The translations under genes were made by a program, and so were the position numbers. Positions 25,998-39,004 of a stretch of DNA of 64,000 nt are shown piece by piece. Origin of the DNA: Stercorarius parasiticus (taxonomy: Eukaryota; Chordata; Aves; Charadriiformes; Stercorariidae); the NCBI GenBank assembly GCA_013396915.1, contig VWZL01002227.1:1-64000 (forward strand), read 5' to 3'. Each line of letters opens with the position of its first letter. The first letter of the stretch is position 1. The notes below the pieces were generated by a model. It made no database searches and was not told the origin of the DNA. It worked only from the letters and a program-made list of their open reading frames with translations.

Positions 25998-26395
25998 AAA
26001 AGTCAAAAAATACACAAGACAGAGTGGATAAGGAAACAAAAAAAGTGAGAAACAACAGAGGGAACACCAAAGTCAGAGGACGGGAGGAGGTGGTCCAGGT
26101 GCCGAAGCAGAGATTCCCATTCAGCCATGGAGGGGACTGTGGTGGAGTATGTGGATATTCCTGAGGGACTGCGGCCCATGGAGAGCCTACACTGGATCAG
26201 GGGAAATGTGTGAGAGGGAAGGAGGAGCAGAGAGAAACCACCACATACTGATCATCCTACCCCACCCCCTGCCCTGCTCGGGTTGGGGGAAGGTAGAGGT
26301 GCTGGGAGTGAAATTGGGCCTGAGAAAGGGAGGAGGAAGGCCTTAGCTTTAATGTTTGTCTTTGTTTCTTACTGCCTGAATCTTTTTTAATTGCC

Positions 26396-26401
26396 AATAA
26401 A
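26396..26401 (+). promoter_or_regulatory. Polyadenylation signal of the LTR
   Basis: AATAAA within GCCAATAAATTTATTTTC, about 180 bp before the LTR 3' end and at the family's usual R-region position. Confidence 0.55.
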
Positions 26402-26578
26402 TTTATTTTCTACAGGTCAAGTCTGGTTTACCCAAGACGGTAACTGGTAAGTCATCTCCCTGTCTCTATCTCGACCCACAAGTCCTCATGTCCCACTTTC
26501 TCCCCCTGTCCCACTGAGGAGGGGGAGTGAGTGAGCAACTGGGAGGGTGTGTGGCCCTTAGCCAAGGTTAACCCACCA

Positions 26579-27240
26579 AAAAGTTTTGAATCAAAAGAAG
26601 TTCTTTTAAAATGCATATTTCAACAATCAGTATGATGGTCAATGCTAATTGTGTTCTGTGTGTTATTGTCCCAGGATCGTTATTATTGATTAATTGGTAT
26701 GGGTTTGTTTTGTTTTCAGCATTTAAAATTTGTATTTCATAAATGGAGAGACTTTGGATTTCAGAGTTAGTGTTTAACATCTGATGCAAAATTAACTAAA
26801 AAAAGCTGCTAAAATACTTTTGTGACTTAATTTGGGGAAAAATAGAATATTTTCACATTTTATGTTAGGGCAGATATATAAAATGAGCTTAATATAACAA
26901 GTGAATTATTTTTTTTAGCTCATTGTAGAAATTCTGCATCACAAAATTCTTGGTCCAGGGCACTGAATCTTGTCATTCTGATCATGATGGATGCTATAAA
27001 TCATCAGATCTCACTGAAACTCAATATCTTAGAAACCTGAATCTCTCCTGAGAGAAAGGCATTGCCTGGTAATCTGAGTGCTATATTATGAATCAGAAAT
27101 ATCTTTGTTTTGCCTTACCAGATTTCAGCGTGGTCTCCAATTAGCTAGTGCGGGAGCTATCATGAACCAAGACTTCAGCATTTGTCAACAACGCAATGTT
27201 GCTTTTCATTTTAGAGTGTGCTGGTACGCAATAGTAGAAA
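26579..27240. other. Non-coding stretch
   Basis: AT-rich sequence without recognisable gene or repeat. The minus-strand 73-codon frame at 26568-26789 is not recognisable. Confidence 0.5.
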
Positions 27241-27365
27241 CGCCATGTCCTGTTTTGATCACTATGTTTTTCTAAAGCTTTAGATGAACTGGAAAGAATT
27301 CCAGAGGAAATCAAAAGAATTATAATAGGTTTAGAAATGCTTATCCACGAAGAAAGGTTGAAGAG
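27241..27365 (+). mobile_element. Fragment of an old CR1 ORF2 C-terminal domain
   Basis: Translated with frame slips, this segment follows the CR1 C-terminal block. ATGTCCTGTTTTGATCACTA is equivalent to the CVQFWSP region, GAACTGGAAAGAATTCCAGA to LERIQR, and GGTTTAGAAATGC...GAAGAAAGGTTGAAG to GLExL..EERLK. It lies directly upstream of another CR1 segment that starts further 5' in the element, so the two pieces are not one collinear copy. Confidence 0.65.
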
Positions 27366-28850
27366 CTTACTGATGCCACTGTGAGGCCACGCTATTATCT
27401 TTGAACACTCATGGTTATTGAAGGAGGTCCCTGATGACTGGGAAAAGGCAGATGTTATATACATTTCAAAAATGTCAGGAGGAATGATACAGTGAACTGT
27501 AGGTCAGTCAGCCTCCCTTCAGTCTCTCAGAAGATTATGGAGAAAGACATCATGGTAGCCGTTTGCAAGCATGGGAAGAATATGTTTGGGACCAGACAGC
27601 ATGGATTTACCAAGGCCAAGTATGGTTGACTTATTGCCTTCTGTGATAATACTGGCTCTTTGTATTGGATGGAGGGAGTGGTATATGTCATTTGCTTTGA
27701 ATTAAGCAAGGCCTTTGACATAGTCTCCCATAACAAGCGTGTAGCCTAGATACAGACTAGATGGACTACAAACTGGATGAAAAACTGACCGGAACACCAG
27801 TCTTAATGGGTGGTGGTCAACAGATAGAAGTCTAACTAGCAGTGACATTCTTCAGGGGCCAGTATTGGGATTGATTCTACTTAGTACTTTCACCAATGAC
27901 CTGGATGATGAAACCTTTAACAGTGCAAGTTTGTGAATGACGCCAAAATGGCAGGGGGTGGAGAGGGCAGTGGGGGAAGAGGGCAACACTGATCAATGCA
28001 CTGGAGGGAAGGGCTTGCCATTTGGAGCAACCTTGATATCCTGGAGAAATGGACTGACAGGAACCTCATGGAGTTTAACAAAGGCAAATGTAAAGTCCTA
28101 TATCTGAGACAGAACAACCGCATGCAGCAACACAAGCTGCTGAGATATCAGCATCGCAGAAAAGGCCCTTGGGGTGCTGGTGCACAACAAATTGTATGCA
28201 AATCACCAGTGTGCCCTGGTGGGCATGAAGACCAATCTCATACCAAGGTACATCAGTAAGTGTGTAGCCAGCAAGACAAATAAAGTCCTTATTCCCCTTT
28301 ACCTGGCAGTCTGAAGGCCACATCTGGCGTATTGTGTCCAGCTTTGTGCATCCCAGTCCTAGAGAAAGTTAGTCCAGCAAAGCATCATTAAGAAGGTTGA
28401 GTGGCTGGAGCATATTATGTACGAGGCTGAGTTACCTGGATTTGTTTGGTCTGGAGAAAAGAAAGTTAAAAGGGGATCAAATTGCTGTCTTCAGTGACCT
28501 AAAAGAGACTTACAGAGCCAGGCTCTCATAGGAGGTGCACAGTAAAAGGACAAGAGGTGTTGGTCACAGGTTGCAATAGTGAAAATTGTAACTGAATATA
28601 AAGAAGAAAATTTCAGGGTGAAAATCGTTATACACTGGAACAGATTTCCAAGAGAGGTAATGAAATTTCCATGTTTGGAAGTTTCCCTGAACAACCTGAT
28701 CTAACTTTGAAGTTCCCCCTGCTTTTAACACTTCTAGAAGGACAAATTGGTCAAATTGTTTCTGATTTAAAAAATAAAATCTGATCTTCCCTAGAGAGAT
28801 CTTTGAGGTTCTTTCCAGAGCTTCACTTCTATGAATCTTTCAAGGCTATC
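27362..28850 (+). mobile_element. Old CR1 LINE with decayed RT region
   Basis: An old CR1 copy starting in ORF2 just before the RT domain (AGAGCTTACTGATGCCACTG, the ELTDAxVRP region). Recognisable regions are GTCCCTGATGACTGGGAAAA (27427-27446), the PVSLPSVSQKIMEK equivalent near 27510-27550, ACAGCATGGATTTACCAAGG near 27597-27616 and GCCTTTGACATAGTCTCCCA near 27711-27730. The catalytic position reads F-V-N-D (27930-27941), so the first catalytic aspartate of the Y/F-A-D-D motif is lost. The C-terminal region follows at about 28270-28700, with the 3' end CTTCACTTCTATGAATC at about 28824-28840. Stops and frameshifts are frequent. It is dead and among the older copies. Confidence 0.88.
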
Positions 28851-31800
28851 TATAAAACATAAATTGTGTTTCGCAGCATCTAGCTGTAGGGTTCTTTGAT
28901 AAATGCTGCGATTTGTGCCTGTGAGTAAGGTGCCTATGCTTTGTCTGGAGTCCCAGAGTATTCAGGCACCTAAGAAATGGAGTTATAAAAATCAGTGTGT
29001 GGATGCACACTGTGAAATGTATACACAACATAAATGTGTACATGACAAGTTTATCAGTTTTTAAGTTTAGGGAATTTATCCACCTTTGTCTGCACTTCTG
29101 GTATGGACAGTTTCTCTTCACAGTAGGGACCTATTCCAGGAGCTGTACGCCTATGAGAGTATTGGAGAGGAAAGGTAGAAACTAGAAACTGAGGTGTTCT
29201 CTCTCTATATATATTTTATTTTTTTAAATCAGCTGCTCGATTGTTAGTATACTTAGCAAAGTTAGAGATGATGTTGTGAGAATTAACACCAAGTCAGCAT
29301 TTCTTAAGTGCTTTGAAGATAAAAGGCAATATAAAGCACTAATTATCGTTACTAATTAGCATCACACCAAACTTGACTCACTGACTGGTTTTTCAAGTCT
29401 TAAAAGGGTTGTCAGCAATCTTCTGGAAAACTTGAAAACCTTTTCCTCACAAACAGAAAACAGGAGCTGGAAAGCATTGGTGTAAAGCCAGTGAACAGCT
29501 CTAGGTTTATCTGACTCAGAGTAAATTCAGTGTCAGGTGGATCAGAGGCTAGCCTTTAATTTGAGGCCATTCTCCAAGCCAAGAAGGTAATTGTTACACA
29601 AATGTAATGGGGCCAGACGCATAACTTGTGCAATTCTATGAAATGAAAGATTCTCCATTCCAGGATCTACACCTAGTGAGTCTGCTCAATAGGTATAATT
29701 GATTCCCTGGCTTCCATACTCTGCCTCTATCATTGTAGACATATACACCAGCTGAGGATATTTTTCAACTTGACATTTTGAGCCTGTTCTCATGCGACTC
29801 TGGTCTCATGGGTATGGCGCTCTCCTTTCCATCATATTTTTAAATGCAGATGCATTAAATTTTAATGCAGATACATTTTTAATACAGCTTATCTTAATTT
29901 TAGTGCTGTTGTCTATATGTAAACTAGATGTCTTAGATCTAATTATATTTTCTCCAGAGCTAGATATAATAGATACCTATTTAGAGCTTGAGAGATATTT
30001 AGACTATGAAATGTAAGTGTCCACCCCAGGATGAGATTAATAGCTTTCTAGAGTCCATTGACTGGACCAATTATCTCCCTACTGAAGTAATAGAAGCCCT
30101 CCAGTTTCTCTTAGATGTAGACCATCTACATTATAGAAATGTAGACTTGGACAGGTTGAACCCCGCCCCTGTATATCAGGCATGTTAAATGTCCCCATTG
30201 GCCTAATCAATTACAATTGCCCTGAGCAAGCCTAACACACATGAGCAGAATTAACCCCTTCTCAAAGTGCAATAGAAGGACTTTAATGAGACAGAGAGTT
30301 GTTAGTGATGCCTCTCCTTACTGTTATGGCAGAGCGTGTCAGGTGATGTTACCTGTTCACACACTGGTGTAGACATTGAAGCATTTCGGAAAGAAGTAGG
30401 TTGTTGGGTTGAATACCATCCTTTCCCTGTGGAGATCAAATTTATGTCTCTAGAGATTCAGCCTAAACAGCGGATGGTCTGTTTTGAGAGCAGATGCTTT
30501 CCATCTCATTTCCCAAAGAGGTGCCAGATATTGCAGCAAGAACTTCAAAGTTTATTGCACCATAAAAAGGTAATTGAGTTTCTTCCTGGGAGAACCGCAT
30601 GGTTTTACAAGAAATGTCATTCCATTTTTTGAGCAACCTGATCCCAGCATTTATCACTGAGCAGGTATTTTTATCAATTAGCTGTTCCCTGGTGTAAGAT
30701 TTAATAGCCTGCCACTTTCCCCGACTTATTTCAGAAGACAGGAATTGCCACACCTGCATTTTGTGCAGTGTCTGCACCTTGCTTTCATTGCCTGGGAGGC
30801 TGAGCTTGCCACGGATGAAGGCGGAGGAGTGCTTAATCACAGTCAGACTTGGGCCAAATTCCTTAGCGCTTTAGGACCGTTGCACTTCTAGGCACACAGT
30901 TAAACTCAAAACATGTGAGGAACCTGCAGAGTTTAAACAGTTATGCAGAAACCGAGGGAAGACTTTCACAATCTCAGTTTTGAATTTATATGTACAAATT
31001 TATATGTAAGTGCTTTTTAGGCCTCTGCCCAAGATGTTATCATAACTACTAAAAATAATTCATGGCATCTATCTGCAGGCACAGTTTTAAATTAGAACTC
31101 TTTCTCATTCATAAGCTTGCACGTGTGCGTTCAGGGTAAAGACATTCTTCAAACCTTTATTGATTTCTGGGATGAGCAGATCTGACAGTACCAGGAGGTA
31201 GACCTGCTAACTCCTGCAAGCTTCCAAGATTTAATGTACTTTCTATAATCCCCGAGACTGTGAAAGGAGCAGCCTTAGCCTATTAATTTTCAGCGTCGAC
31301 AGATACGATATAAATAAAATATATCAAGCATAAGATATAAATCAAAACATGCATTTCCTTAGACAAGTGGCTTTCCAGAAAGGAAAGTATTTTGGCACTC
31401 TTCCTGAAGGAGTAAATGGAAAAACAGGATTACTGTAATACGTGAAGCTCACAAAACAGCTTACAATGTTAAGGCTCTATGGGCTTTGAAAGGAAAAGTT
31501 GTTACAGGCAAAGGTTGCTGGCAATAAACAACTTAGCTGTTCAAAGTCAGGGGTCCTAGGTGCTTTTAGGCTTCTGCACCTATGAGCGGCGTACAAGAAC
31601 GCTAGGCTAGTGACTTGTACTGTGAAAGGAAAGAATTTGGAATTTCAGAATGGGAACCAGTGTATCTGACTTCATGGAGCATGCCGCTACAGAGTAACAG
31701 GCATTTAGAAATTACAATTCAGGAATGTGTCTGAATTCTGCTCTTCTCTGAAGCTTTGGTGCCTTGCACAGGCTACATAGCAATGTCTTCTTATGATGGA

Positions 31801-34800
31801 AGTGTACAGACTTGAATTCCATGTAAAAGACAATGTTTATATCTTATTTTTTTCCTAACAATCAAGTAACAGTTATGTCCTGTTTAAAAAGAGAGGTGTG
31901 GGCTGAAGTATTTCACTCTATTGTCTTTTAAGCCATGATTTGAGATGATATCCAAGGCCAGCTCAAACAGGAAAATTTAAGTCAGATGGTTTTTTCTTCA
32001 TAGCTTAAGTAGTGTCTTTTTCTATGTGGTAAAACTGCATGGCTTTTGAAATGACCACCAAAATGAAAACCAAATGTCACATCATTACTAGTTTTGTGGT
32101 CGCAGTTGCACAGTTTCTATAGTCTGTGCACTCATGTTCTTGCTTACAAGATGCTGATTTTTTTTTGTTGTTTGCAATTTATGATACTTTTTTATTGTCG
32201 TTTTGAGGAGACATATCATATTTAAGAGGCTGATCAAAGAAGGAGGGGCAAGTATATACCATTTCAGCTGAGTGCAGAAGACATTTAATTTATACAGCTT
32301 CTGAAGGTCCAAGTGTTAATCTGGTGTCATTAAGACAAATTCCTGGTATGCTTTTCTGGGAGCTGTCTGGATCTGCAATCATCTTCCAATTCGAGATGCT
32401 GTTGGAACTTGAGCAAGGGTAAAAGATCTGTTGAGAAAGCTGAAATAAACTACTTACAGATATAAAACATAAAGTGCTGCAAGGAAGAGATGGATGGCAG
32501 GATCCTTCCATTGTCAGTGAGGCTGCAAAAGCTCTCTATCAAATATACATTACCATTTAGGGGGAAATATAATGATTTAAAGGATTGTTCACTGGTCACT
32601 CATTTTGAAATAGGAAGTGCTGTGTACTACGAATGGTTGCAGTCATCAGAAATGATCTCTCAGTTTATCTGGAAGTGATAAAAAGGACTGACCTTACAGA
32701 AAAACAAAGCTTATTTGGAGTCGTACGTAAGTGAACTGCTAAAGAGTCAAAACCCATCTATGTTATAACCTAGAAACCAAGGTAGTTGTGATAAGAAAGC
32801 TTAAGATGAATTTTAGTTGGAAAATGAGCGACGTATTTACCCTAATTAAAGGTAGGTGAGATTTGAAATGGGGCTGAATCTTACTACGAAGGCCTTATAG
32901 TACATATAATGTACTGTCATAAAGAGAAAATTATGATTTTTTTTATGGTACATTACATTGATACTTTTCATTTTTCTAATTACAGAATAAATCTCTTCAC
33001 CAAGAAATACATAAAATGTGTTATATTGCAAATACTTGTTCATATCATTATCCATCTCTCTCTATATATATCTGTCTACCACCAGATAGGGAGGTGAGTC
33101 ATTCAGAAGCTAGTATCATCACATCTGAGCAAAAGTTATAGGCGTGTGTGTCTTAAAGAATCATCATCAGATTTCACCACCTTAGCTGGTACTGCTGTCT
33201 CAGATTTCACGTTCACTGAGTCACTGATTCAAACCAAGAGCTCCTATTTCTGAAGAGTGACCTCACTGTCAGGATGCGAGGAGGATGGTGGCAAAAAAAG
33301 CATTTCTTTCAGAGCTGCACTACTTGGCAGAAAATAATTCAAGGTTTATTATGCTGCTGAGAAATAAAGACAAGAGGGATTTTGAACCAAGCAGACTGGC
33401 TAGACCCTCGGAGGGCGGAGACTGGTATTCCACTTACTGAATTGTTTATGGGTATTAAATAGGTATGGGCTAGTCCGTGGTGGTTTTGCATGTCTAATCA
33501 TATTCTGAGACAGATGTTACTGCTTAGGAAGAAAGCATTGTTTTATTCACTTTTTCAGACTGAAGATAGAGGTATGGAGTGACAGCCATGTTAGCAGCAG
33601 TGTGTTCTCCCAAGATTTCTTAAAGTGAACTAAGGTGGACTAGCTCGCGTAATCAAAAAGCTATAATTCAAGTGTATTTTCATAAACTGACAGGTGAAGG
33701 TTGTAACTTCTTACACCATTCAATTTTTTTCTCTGCAGGTTTGCATCATGACAAACAGTTAATATCAAAAAGTTATTAAAAATATCTCTCCTAATCCATA
33801 TATGGGCAAGTAATCTTTTTCTTCAGTTGTACAACCACCGTTGTATTAGGCAAAAATTTTTTTTTTTATTTGGAAATATTGCCTTCTTCAACTTTAATTC
33901 AGTGTGATCGATCCATTCGTTACAGCTAGCTTGGCTGCCTTGGCAACACTTTGTTTACCAATATCAATATACTTTCCAGAATAGAAGTATTAACAAGTTC
34001 TTTGTAAGTTCTTCATAGGTCACAAAGAGATACGTAGTATGAATGGTAAAGGGAAAGAGAATACAGAAAATTGTAGATTCCATAGAATAAGAAACTTCAC
34101 CTCCATTATAAAATAGGTTTAATGATCAGTATTAAATTCAGGGATATTAAATTTGGGTTTTGAACATTATCAAATTAGAACATTTTATGCTAGAAATATC
34201 AGTATTTCCGCTTAAAAAAACTCCAGGAAACAACAAAATTATTTCTCAAAATCCTTCCATCGGTCAGAACTGATTAAGGCTGCTGGCTTAGGATTCCTAC
34301 ATTTTAATTAAACCAAATGATGTAAAAATTAAAAATGAATTGGTTATAAATAAAACAGCTTGCTTAATTTTAGTGTTAACTCATTTAATAGAATACTTCA
34401 CATTCCTCCTTCTCCTTCTCCCTGCAGTTCTATTTACTTTCTCTTTTTCCTTCCTTGCTTTGTTAATTATGTTTCCTTTTCTTTTTGCTCTCCATCACTG
34501 TTTCCGACTTGTCTCATTCCCCCATTCAGCGTCTATTTTTGACCATGTATGTCTTCCTGCCAACCCCTCAACTCCAAATGAGTGTATGAGAGTACCTTTT
34601 AATGTCGTTTAAAAATTTTAATGCAAGGCTGTTGCCCAGTTTTCTAAGTCCCGACTCCATTGTTACTCAATTCAGTTCCAAACTCCCAATGACCTTGGTA
34701 TGTGCAAGATCAGTTCCTACAATTAAAAATACAAACAATAGCACAGGCAAGCTATGACACTGGGAAAATACAGAATAAAACTTCTGGCTGAGAATAGCAA

Positions 34801-36317
34801 TGAACAAGTGTGGTCAGCAGCACTGATAGGGAAAGGTGGAAGAAAAAAAAGAAGCTCAAAACACAAGGTGAAGCACACTTTTCTCATTCTTTAAGGCAGT
34901 AGAAAGATATATTAAAAAAAAAGATGTTTAGTGCAACAAGCAGAATCAGGAGAAAATGTGCCTATGAGAACTACAGAACAGCAATTTCAATACAGAAAAG
35001 AAATATTGTTTATCACATTTTAAATTATTTTGTCATATTTTCATAATTCCTAGAGATACTTATAGACTTGAACATTTAATGTATTTAATACACAGCTATA
35101 AAATTAATTTTCAAGTTTGTGAAGCTAGACAAAAATGTGACCTGCTTGAAAGGGTTTGCATTCATGAGAATGAAAAACCTTATATAACCTTAATGTTGTG
35201 GAAAAAAGGAAACTCCACCCTCTTTAATACTTTTTAATTGTGCATGTTTCTGATAATCGGTATTCTACAAGACACAAGTTATGATTGGAATACAACCTAA
35301 AATGGATGGTTTTTTATTAGCTCACCTTTTTGAACTTTCACATGGAAATTAGTTTTTCATTTCTGCTGCCTCTGTTTTCATCAGTCTTATCTTATTCTTT
35401 ATATTTTCTCACATTCCAAGTAAGCCTCACCAAATGTTGCGTATATTTTGATAAATTCAAGTTAACAAATGCTGATTTTATGTATGGAATATAATAGATG
35501 TTCCCACTTATTTTTACTTGCCTACACACATTGTGAAAGGAACTAGCTTGTAATTGTATCGTCTGTAAGACTTAGATGCCTGCAACTTCAAAGATTTGGT
35601 TTATTTTAAAATTAATACTTTGTTTCTTCACAATTTGTGTAAAATTGACATACTACTGTATTTTTGTTCTTTTCATGGGTAATTGAAAAATAACGTCATT
35701 GTGCATAACTTTAGCAGAACTCTAAAAACAAAATTCCAAATTTGATCATAATTATTATGAGCAATTAAAGTGCCTGAAAAAAACCCTATATTCAATGTTT
35801 TAATTTTTCTACTACAAAAATATAGAATTAAACTTTCAGATTCTAAATGACTGTATATGCAGCTATAAAGCCCATTCACAGGAACGCAGCGTATTGAACC
35901 ATTGGGAGTTAACATATTCCCTAGGTTTTTTTTTAATAATGCAACAGAAGACATTTGGTCTCGCATAATCTAATTATGTGATAGAATTGCATCAGGTCTG
36001 TATTCTCATACTGGATTAGGATGAGAACATAAACTAATAAAAGTATATTAACTTTCAATTCTATTTCTATTTCTACAGAGAAACATGGTAAAAGACTGCA
36101 AGATATTTTTACTTAGATAAATTTACATGCAAATCAGAGGGTTTTTTTAGGAAATGTTAGCAGCATTAGAATAAAAGATCTGAATTTTAATTACAGATAA
36201 CTACCAAAATGTCACTGGAGTCTTTATTAGTCACTTTGTTTTTGCAGTAATAGTAGAAATTACTGATGAATGAAATGGGGGTGACAGCCCCAGGAAATTA
36301 ATCAGTTTTATAGAGCC
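28851..36317. other. Long non-coding stretch (about 7.5 kb)
   Basis: No gene I can support. It contains the MIR/L2-like tail at 29266-29358 and small unrecognised open frames at 29792-30016, 30006-30188 and 30336-30632. There is also a short CT/AT tract at about 33051-33075 and a segment near 33250-33480 with more balanced composition that could be an old unidentified repeat. The rest is AT-rich and featureless to me. Confidence 0.5.
29266..29358 (+). repeat. MIR/L2-like ancient repeat tail
   Basis: GATGATGTTGTGAGAATTAA at 29269-29288 followed by AAGTGCTTTGAAGATAAAAG at about 29307-29326 and ATATAAAGCACTAATTATCG. This order (GTTGTGAGGATTAA, GTGCTTTGAA, TATAAAxGCTAxTTAT) is the conserved 3' end shared by L2 LINEs and MIR SINEs of vertebrates. 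Only about 90 bp are visible. The assignment rests on recall of the consensus, not on an alignment. Confidence 0.5.
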
Positions 36318-36400
36318 TCAACTCATAGGAATTAGAGGTGGAAAAGACCTTTCATGGTGAATCATCTAGTGTACTTTACTGTCCATTAGAACATTTTTTT
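36318..36400 (-). mobile_element. Old CR1 3' end, reverse orientation
   Basis: The plus strand shows CTCATAGGAATTAGAGGTGG, then AAAAGACCTTTCATGGTGAA and TCATCTAGTGTACTTTACTG. This is the reverse complement pattern of an old CR1/L3-type 3' end (CATAGGATTGGAGGTGGAAAAGACC...CATCTAGTCCA). The downstream part (towards 36520) shows only vague similarity. Strongly diverged. Confidence 0.5.
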
Positions 36401-36420
36401 AGTATTTTATGTTGCAGCAT

Positions 36421-39004
36421 TTTAGTGTGTAAATTTAAGGAGCTTATACCTGGATGCCTTGTGACCTTATTTCATAGCCTAAGAGATTTCATTGGGCCTA
36501 ATACTGCTTGTTTTATTTATTGTTTATATAATAGGACGCCAATTAATAGGACAACATGTATTTGCTACCAAGGGCCTTTCCATGATATTCACTGTCATTG
36601 CTGCTCTTCAGTTTCAGCTGTCGTGCTTGCAAATGGAGATATGATCAATTTGTTACCACTTAGTGGGTGTTTTCCTTAACACAAAAAAGTATTTTGACAC
36701 CTTTTGAGTTTGCATGAACTTCTAGGGGAGCTTGCTGTCATTTTCCAGGGAACTATATAAAACGTGAACATTCAAAAGTTACTAGCTTTGAGATTATTCA
36801 CTTTCTTTATTTCTATCCCTTCCTAATTTTTTTCTGATTTCCCTTTTCTTAGCATTTCTTAACAAGTTATCAAGAAGTATCTGATTGCTTTTTGGTGTAA
36901 ATATTGCTCATGTGTATACAGCTTACAAGCTGTGACTGCGTAGGAGTATTAGTGCAGATGTACTCAATAAGAGTTGAGCCGTGTGAGGAAAGAAATCTGT
37001 CTCTTGAGTGTTTTTATTTTTCGCATATTCATTCTTAGTTTTCTATCTAATTTTCTTTCGTGCTTCCCCTAGAACCACTGCAGGTTTATATCTTCTTCTT
37101 TGCTCTCTTCAACGAAATTTTCAGATGACAGTATATTGCAACAGCAGAGAGGCAAGAAAAATATTGTAATAAGGCTACTGATCTGCTATTTGAGATTGAT
37201 ACCTATATTGACCTGAACAGCTTTGGGAACATGTACCTGCATAACACAGTAAGAGATGTAAACTCAAGTAAAATAATTGTAGAATAGTGCAAAATAATTT
37301 CTGAGAGTGACTTCAATTTGTGAAAAGATCATGGATGATTGTGACCATAAGAGAAGTGAGCTATTTTTAAAATACAGTAGGGAAAAAAAGCATTCTTTGA
37401 GTTTGAGTTGCTAACAGAGAAAGCTAATGAAAGAAGTCGGGCAAATAAACTCTATAAAACCCAAAGATTTTGAAAGGAGTTGAACAAATAAACTCTACAA
37501 AAGCATGTTTCCATTCTTATAATCAAGAAATGCTAATCTTTTTAAATGTGAGGGTTTTTAAAATTCATTTCTATTAGCAATATATGAATGGATATAATCT
37601 GTCAGAAATGTATTAGGAAAGGAAAATGCCATGGGCATATATCATCCAAAAAGGTAACCACGACAGTCTTTGGACTGAGTACTTATGTGGTCATCCTGAG
37701 AGCTTTTTGTGGGTTTGCTAATGATATTAACAAGATAATACTCTAAAAATAGGGAATTTAAAGAAAGCAGGCCGATGAATATCAGCTGAAAGTCTGAATG
37801 AGTATATGTCACTCCAGCAATTCTGAGGAAAAAAAGTCACAAAAAATCAAGGGCTAGTTTTGATTGGCTGGGAAAGAGAGGCATGATCATGAGGTAAGGG
37901 TTCTTGAATAAATCATGTACCATGAGTGGTTACAATCATAACATTACAGGAAGGTTATATCCCATTTGGGATGTTGAGTACATTTATGTGCATCAGATAA
38001 AACAAAGAGAATAAATGTGATTAAGAGTAGGATGGAGGAGACAGGTAGGTAAAATTTTTGAAATTAAGTAGGAAATAGTGGTTTTGCAAGGAAGAAGGGA
38101 GATGATAATGTGCATGAACCACAGAATAATAGTGATGGGAAAGCAGATTAATTCATTTACCCAAGGTCCTGGCTTTGATTTGCAGGACTTGCAGCCAGGG
38201 TGGATGCATCTGCTTGCAGACCCTCCTAGGAAGCAGATGAAGGTGCATCTGCTATTGTGAAGCCTTGATCAATGGGGTAGACATAGAAACAACCAATGGT
38301 GGAGAATACAGAAAGGAACAGAAGGGATAGGAGCAGTGCTGACAAAGATCGGTGGACTGGGATGACTTTGTGATGGAAACTGGCTGCTGGTTCTCTCTGC
38401 ATTGCCCTGAAACCAATTAGGCATTTTCCTAGGTCAAAAACTGATCCACTGTCCTGTGAATGAGTGAGGAAGTAGCCTCAATCATGAATGCTGAGGAACC
38501 GCAAGTCCAAAAGTTTAGAAGTTAGTGATTACCACTTTCAAGACGAAAAATATTGAGGGTATTCAGTGACACACTTTTGAAGATACTGAAGGTATCCATT
38601 TCCTCAGTTGACTTAACAGCTGTGAAGTGTGTTGCCTTCCAGGAGACAGAACCTGTGAAGCTAAGAAAAAGATTATGACACTCATGTGACTGTGGTTATC
38701 GTGGGTCATAGGCTGTAAGGATGGTGCTGGGAGTGATCATAGGCAGGTAAGTGGCTACATATAGCTCTTGGAGCAAAAGTGCTTGGAATATCCTGAGAGA
38801 TCTGAAGTGTTTAATGTCTTTTTTTATTGTTTTCATTCTTCACTAAAAAGTCGAATTGGTTAACGTAATTAACAGATATGGAAATAGAGGTAAGAATCAT
38901 TGGGTATAAGAAAACGAAGTGGGAAGAGATTCAGGAGTTGTTTTCAAATCCACTCAGCCAAGTAAAATACACAGTAGGAGATTCAGCAAACTGAATGAGA
39001 CCAC
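36421..39004. other. Non-coding stretch
   Basis: AT-rich DNA with no gene recognised. A diverged 18-bp direct repeat (CAAATAAACTCTATAAAA at 37442-37459, one mismatch at 37485-37502) is the only small structure noted. The 60-codon frame at 38078-38260 has no recognisable domain. Confidence 0.5.

Larger units (their letters stand above)
25823..26578 (+). mobile_element. Solo LTR of a bird endogenous retrovirus
   Basis: A complete-looking LTR of about 756 bp on the plus strand. It starts TGTGTTGGATGTCCATGGCC and ends GGTTAACCCACC(A)n, matching in order the landmarks I know for a widespread avian LTR. These are the CTGTGTCAGACACTAC segment, a TATTTAAG TATA-like box (25990-25997), a purine-rich GGAGGAGGTGGTCCAGGTGC segment (26082-26101 region), GCAGAGATTCCCATTC, and an AATAAA signal at 26396-26401. 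The end is the TCTCGACCCACAAG...CCACTGAGGAGGGGGAGTGA segment. No internal viral genes flank it, so it is a solo LTR. The terminal CACA of the family is here changed to A's, so the last few bases are uncertain and no target duplication is evident. Confidence 0.88.

Noticed and set aside
29792..30632. Three consecutive small plus-strand frames (75, 61 and 99 codons)
   Set aside because: Considered as exons of one gene, but there is no recognisable family, no convincing splice sites between them and no shared composition.
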